Assembly (NCBI GenBank): GCA_016190405.1
Contig: JACPQO010000116.1
Span: 1-5,189 of the forward strand
Direction: 5' to 3'
DNA: 5,189 nucleotides
Origin: Chloroflexota bacterium
GTDB lineage: Bacteria > Chloroflexota > Dehalococcoidia > SM23-28-2 > RBG-16-64-32
Shown in pieces: positions 4,747 through 5,189 of the stretch (within the stretch, counting starts at the first letter, position 1; each line of letters begins with the position of its first letter). Under the pieces are notes generated by a model that worked only from the letters and a program-made list of their open reading frames with translations, was not told the DNA's origin and made no database searches. Made by a program: the position numbers and the translations under genes.

Positions 4747-5189
4747 CTACCGGAGGAACGGCGAGATTCTGGTGCCGCGGCCGGTGCTGATCATCTGCAT
4801 GATGCGTTTGGCTTCTCGAAACTGCTTGAGGACCCGGTTCACGTCGGCGGGGGTGGTGCCGCTGCCTTGGGCGATGCGGCGGCGCCGGCTGCCGTCGATG
4901 ATCTCGGGGTCGCGGCGCTCGTCGCGGGTCATGGAGTAGATAATAGCCTCCACGTGCTTGAAGAAGCTCTCGTCCATCTCCTCCACGTTGAGCCGGCTCT
5001 TGATCTGGGAGAGCCCCGGGATAAGGCCCACGAGCTGGCTGAGCGGCCCCATGCGCTTGATGCGCTGGTACTGCTGGAGGAAGTCGTCCAGGGTGAGGGC
5101 GCCCTTCTTCATGCGCTGGGTCAGGGACTCCACGTCCTCGTCCTCCAGCTCCTCCTTGGCCTTTTCGATGAGGGTGAGGAGGTCGCCCA
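4747..5189 (-). CDS. ffh: signal recognition particle protein Ffh, C-terminal part (partial)
   Basis: Ffh is the SRP54-type GTPase that, with 4.5S/SRP RNA, recognises signal sequences on nascent chains and delivers ribosomes to FtsY at the membrane. Only the last 147 or so residues are inside the window; the N and GTPase domains lie beyond the right edge. The frame is open to the edge. The GTG at 5133 is internal and should not be taken as a start. The visible part begins with GDLLTLIEKAKEEL, the junction into the M domain. It continues with the M-domain helices (MKKGALTLDDFLQQYQRI, MGPLSQLVGLIPG) and the SRP RNA-binding motif RRRRIAQGSGTTPADVN, followed by the Met-containing helix KRIMQMI. 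The stop is TAG at 4747-4749. Confidence 0.96.
   Translation of the reverse strand, partial: GDLLTLIEKAKEELEDEDVESLTQRMKKGALTLDDFLQQYQRIKRMGPLSQLVGLIPGLSQIKSRLNVEEMDESFFKHVEAIIYSMTRDERRDPEIIDGSRRRRIAQGSGTTPADVNRVLKQFREAKRIMQMISTGRGTRISPFLR

Overview
This is a GC-rich bacterial window. It has two conserved minus-strand gene blocks separated by a short, decayed accessory stretch on the plus strand. The gene content is a KorA/KorB-type 2-oxoacid:ferredoxin oxidoreductase with its own 2x[4Fe-4S] ferredoxin, the ffh-rpsP-khpA-rimM ribosome/SRP cluster, a ribosomal protein S16 with a long Ala/Pro/Glu tail, and scarce Shine-Dalgarno sites. This would suit an anaerobic or facultative member of the Chloroflexota (Dehalococcoidia-like) or a related high-GC lineage. 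That placement is inference from family resemblance; no phylogenetic marker was compared.

Left block (1-1750, minus strand). Three genes run right to left with touching or overlapping ends: ferredoxin subunit, then alpha subunit, then beta subunit (cut by the window edge). Together they form an enzyme that oxidatively decarboxylates a 2-oxoacid (probably 2-oxoglutarate) to an acyl-CoA and passes electrons to ferredoxin, or runs in reverse to fix CO2. No gamma subunit is visible; it could lie beyond the left edge.

Middle (about 1751-3095). A 400-base stretch without a convincing gene is followed by a plus-strand gene for a small protein with a helix-turn-helix and three four-cysteine zinc clusters. 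After it comes a C-terminal scrap of a tyrosine recombinase broken by a one-base frameshift. The scrap sits just beyond the 3' end of a tRNA-Arg gene. A diverged 21-base copy of that tRNA 3' end lies at 1918-1938 in the same orientation. I read this as the remains of an integrative element that used tRNA-Arg as its attachment site.

tRNA pair (3096-3372, minus strand). tRNA-Ala(CGC) has a promoter so close that its transcript should have almost no 5' leader. tRNA-Arg(CCT) follows 85 bases downstream. The spacers around tRNA-Ala hold short heptanucleotide-periodic repeats and strong palindromes.

Right block (3413-5189, minus strand). The order is ffh (3' part only), rpsP, khpA, rimM: signal recognition particle protein, ribosomal protein S16, KH-domain RNA-binding protein and 16S rRNA processing factor. 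The usual next gene, trmD, is absent and the tRNA genes occupy its place.
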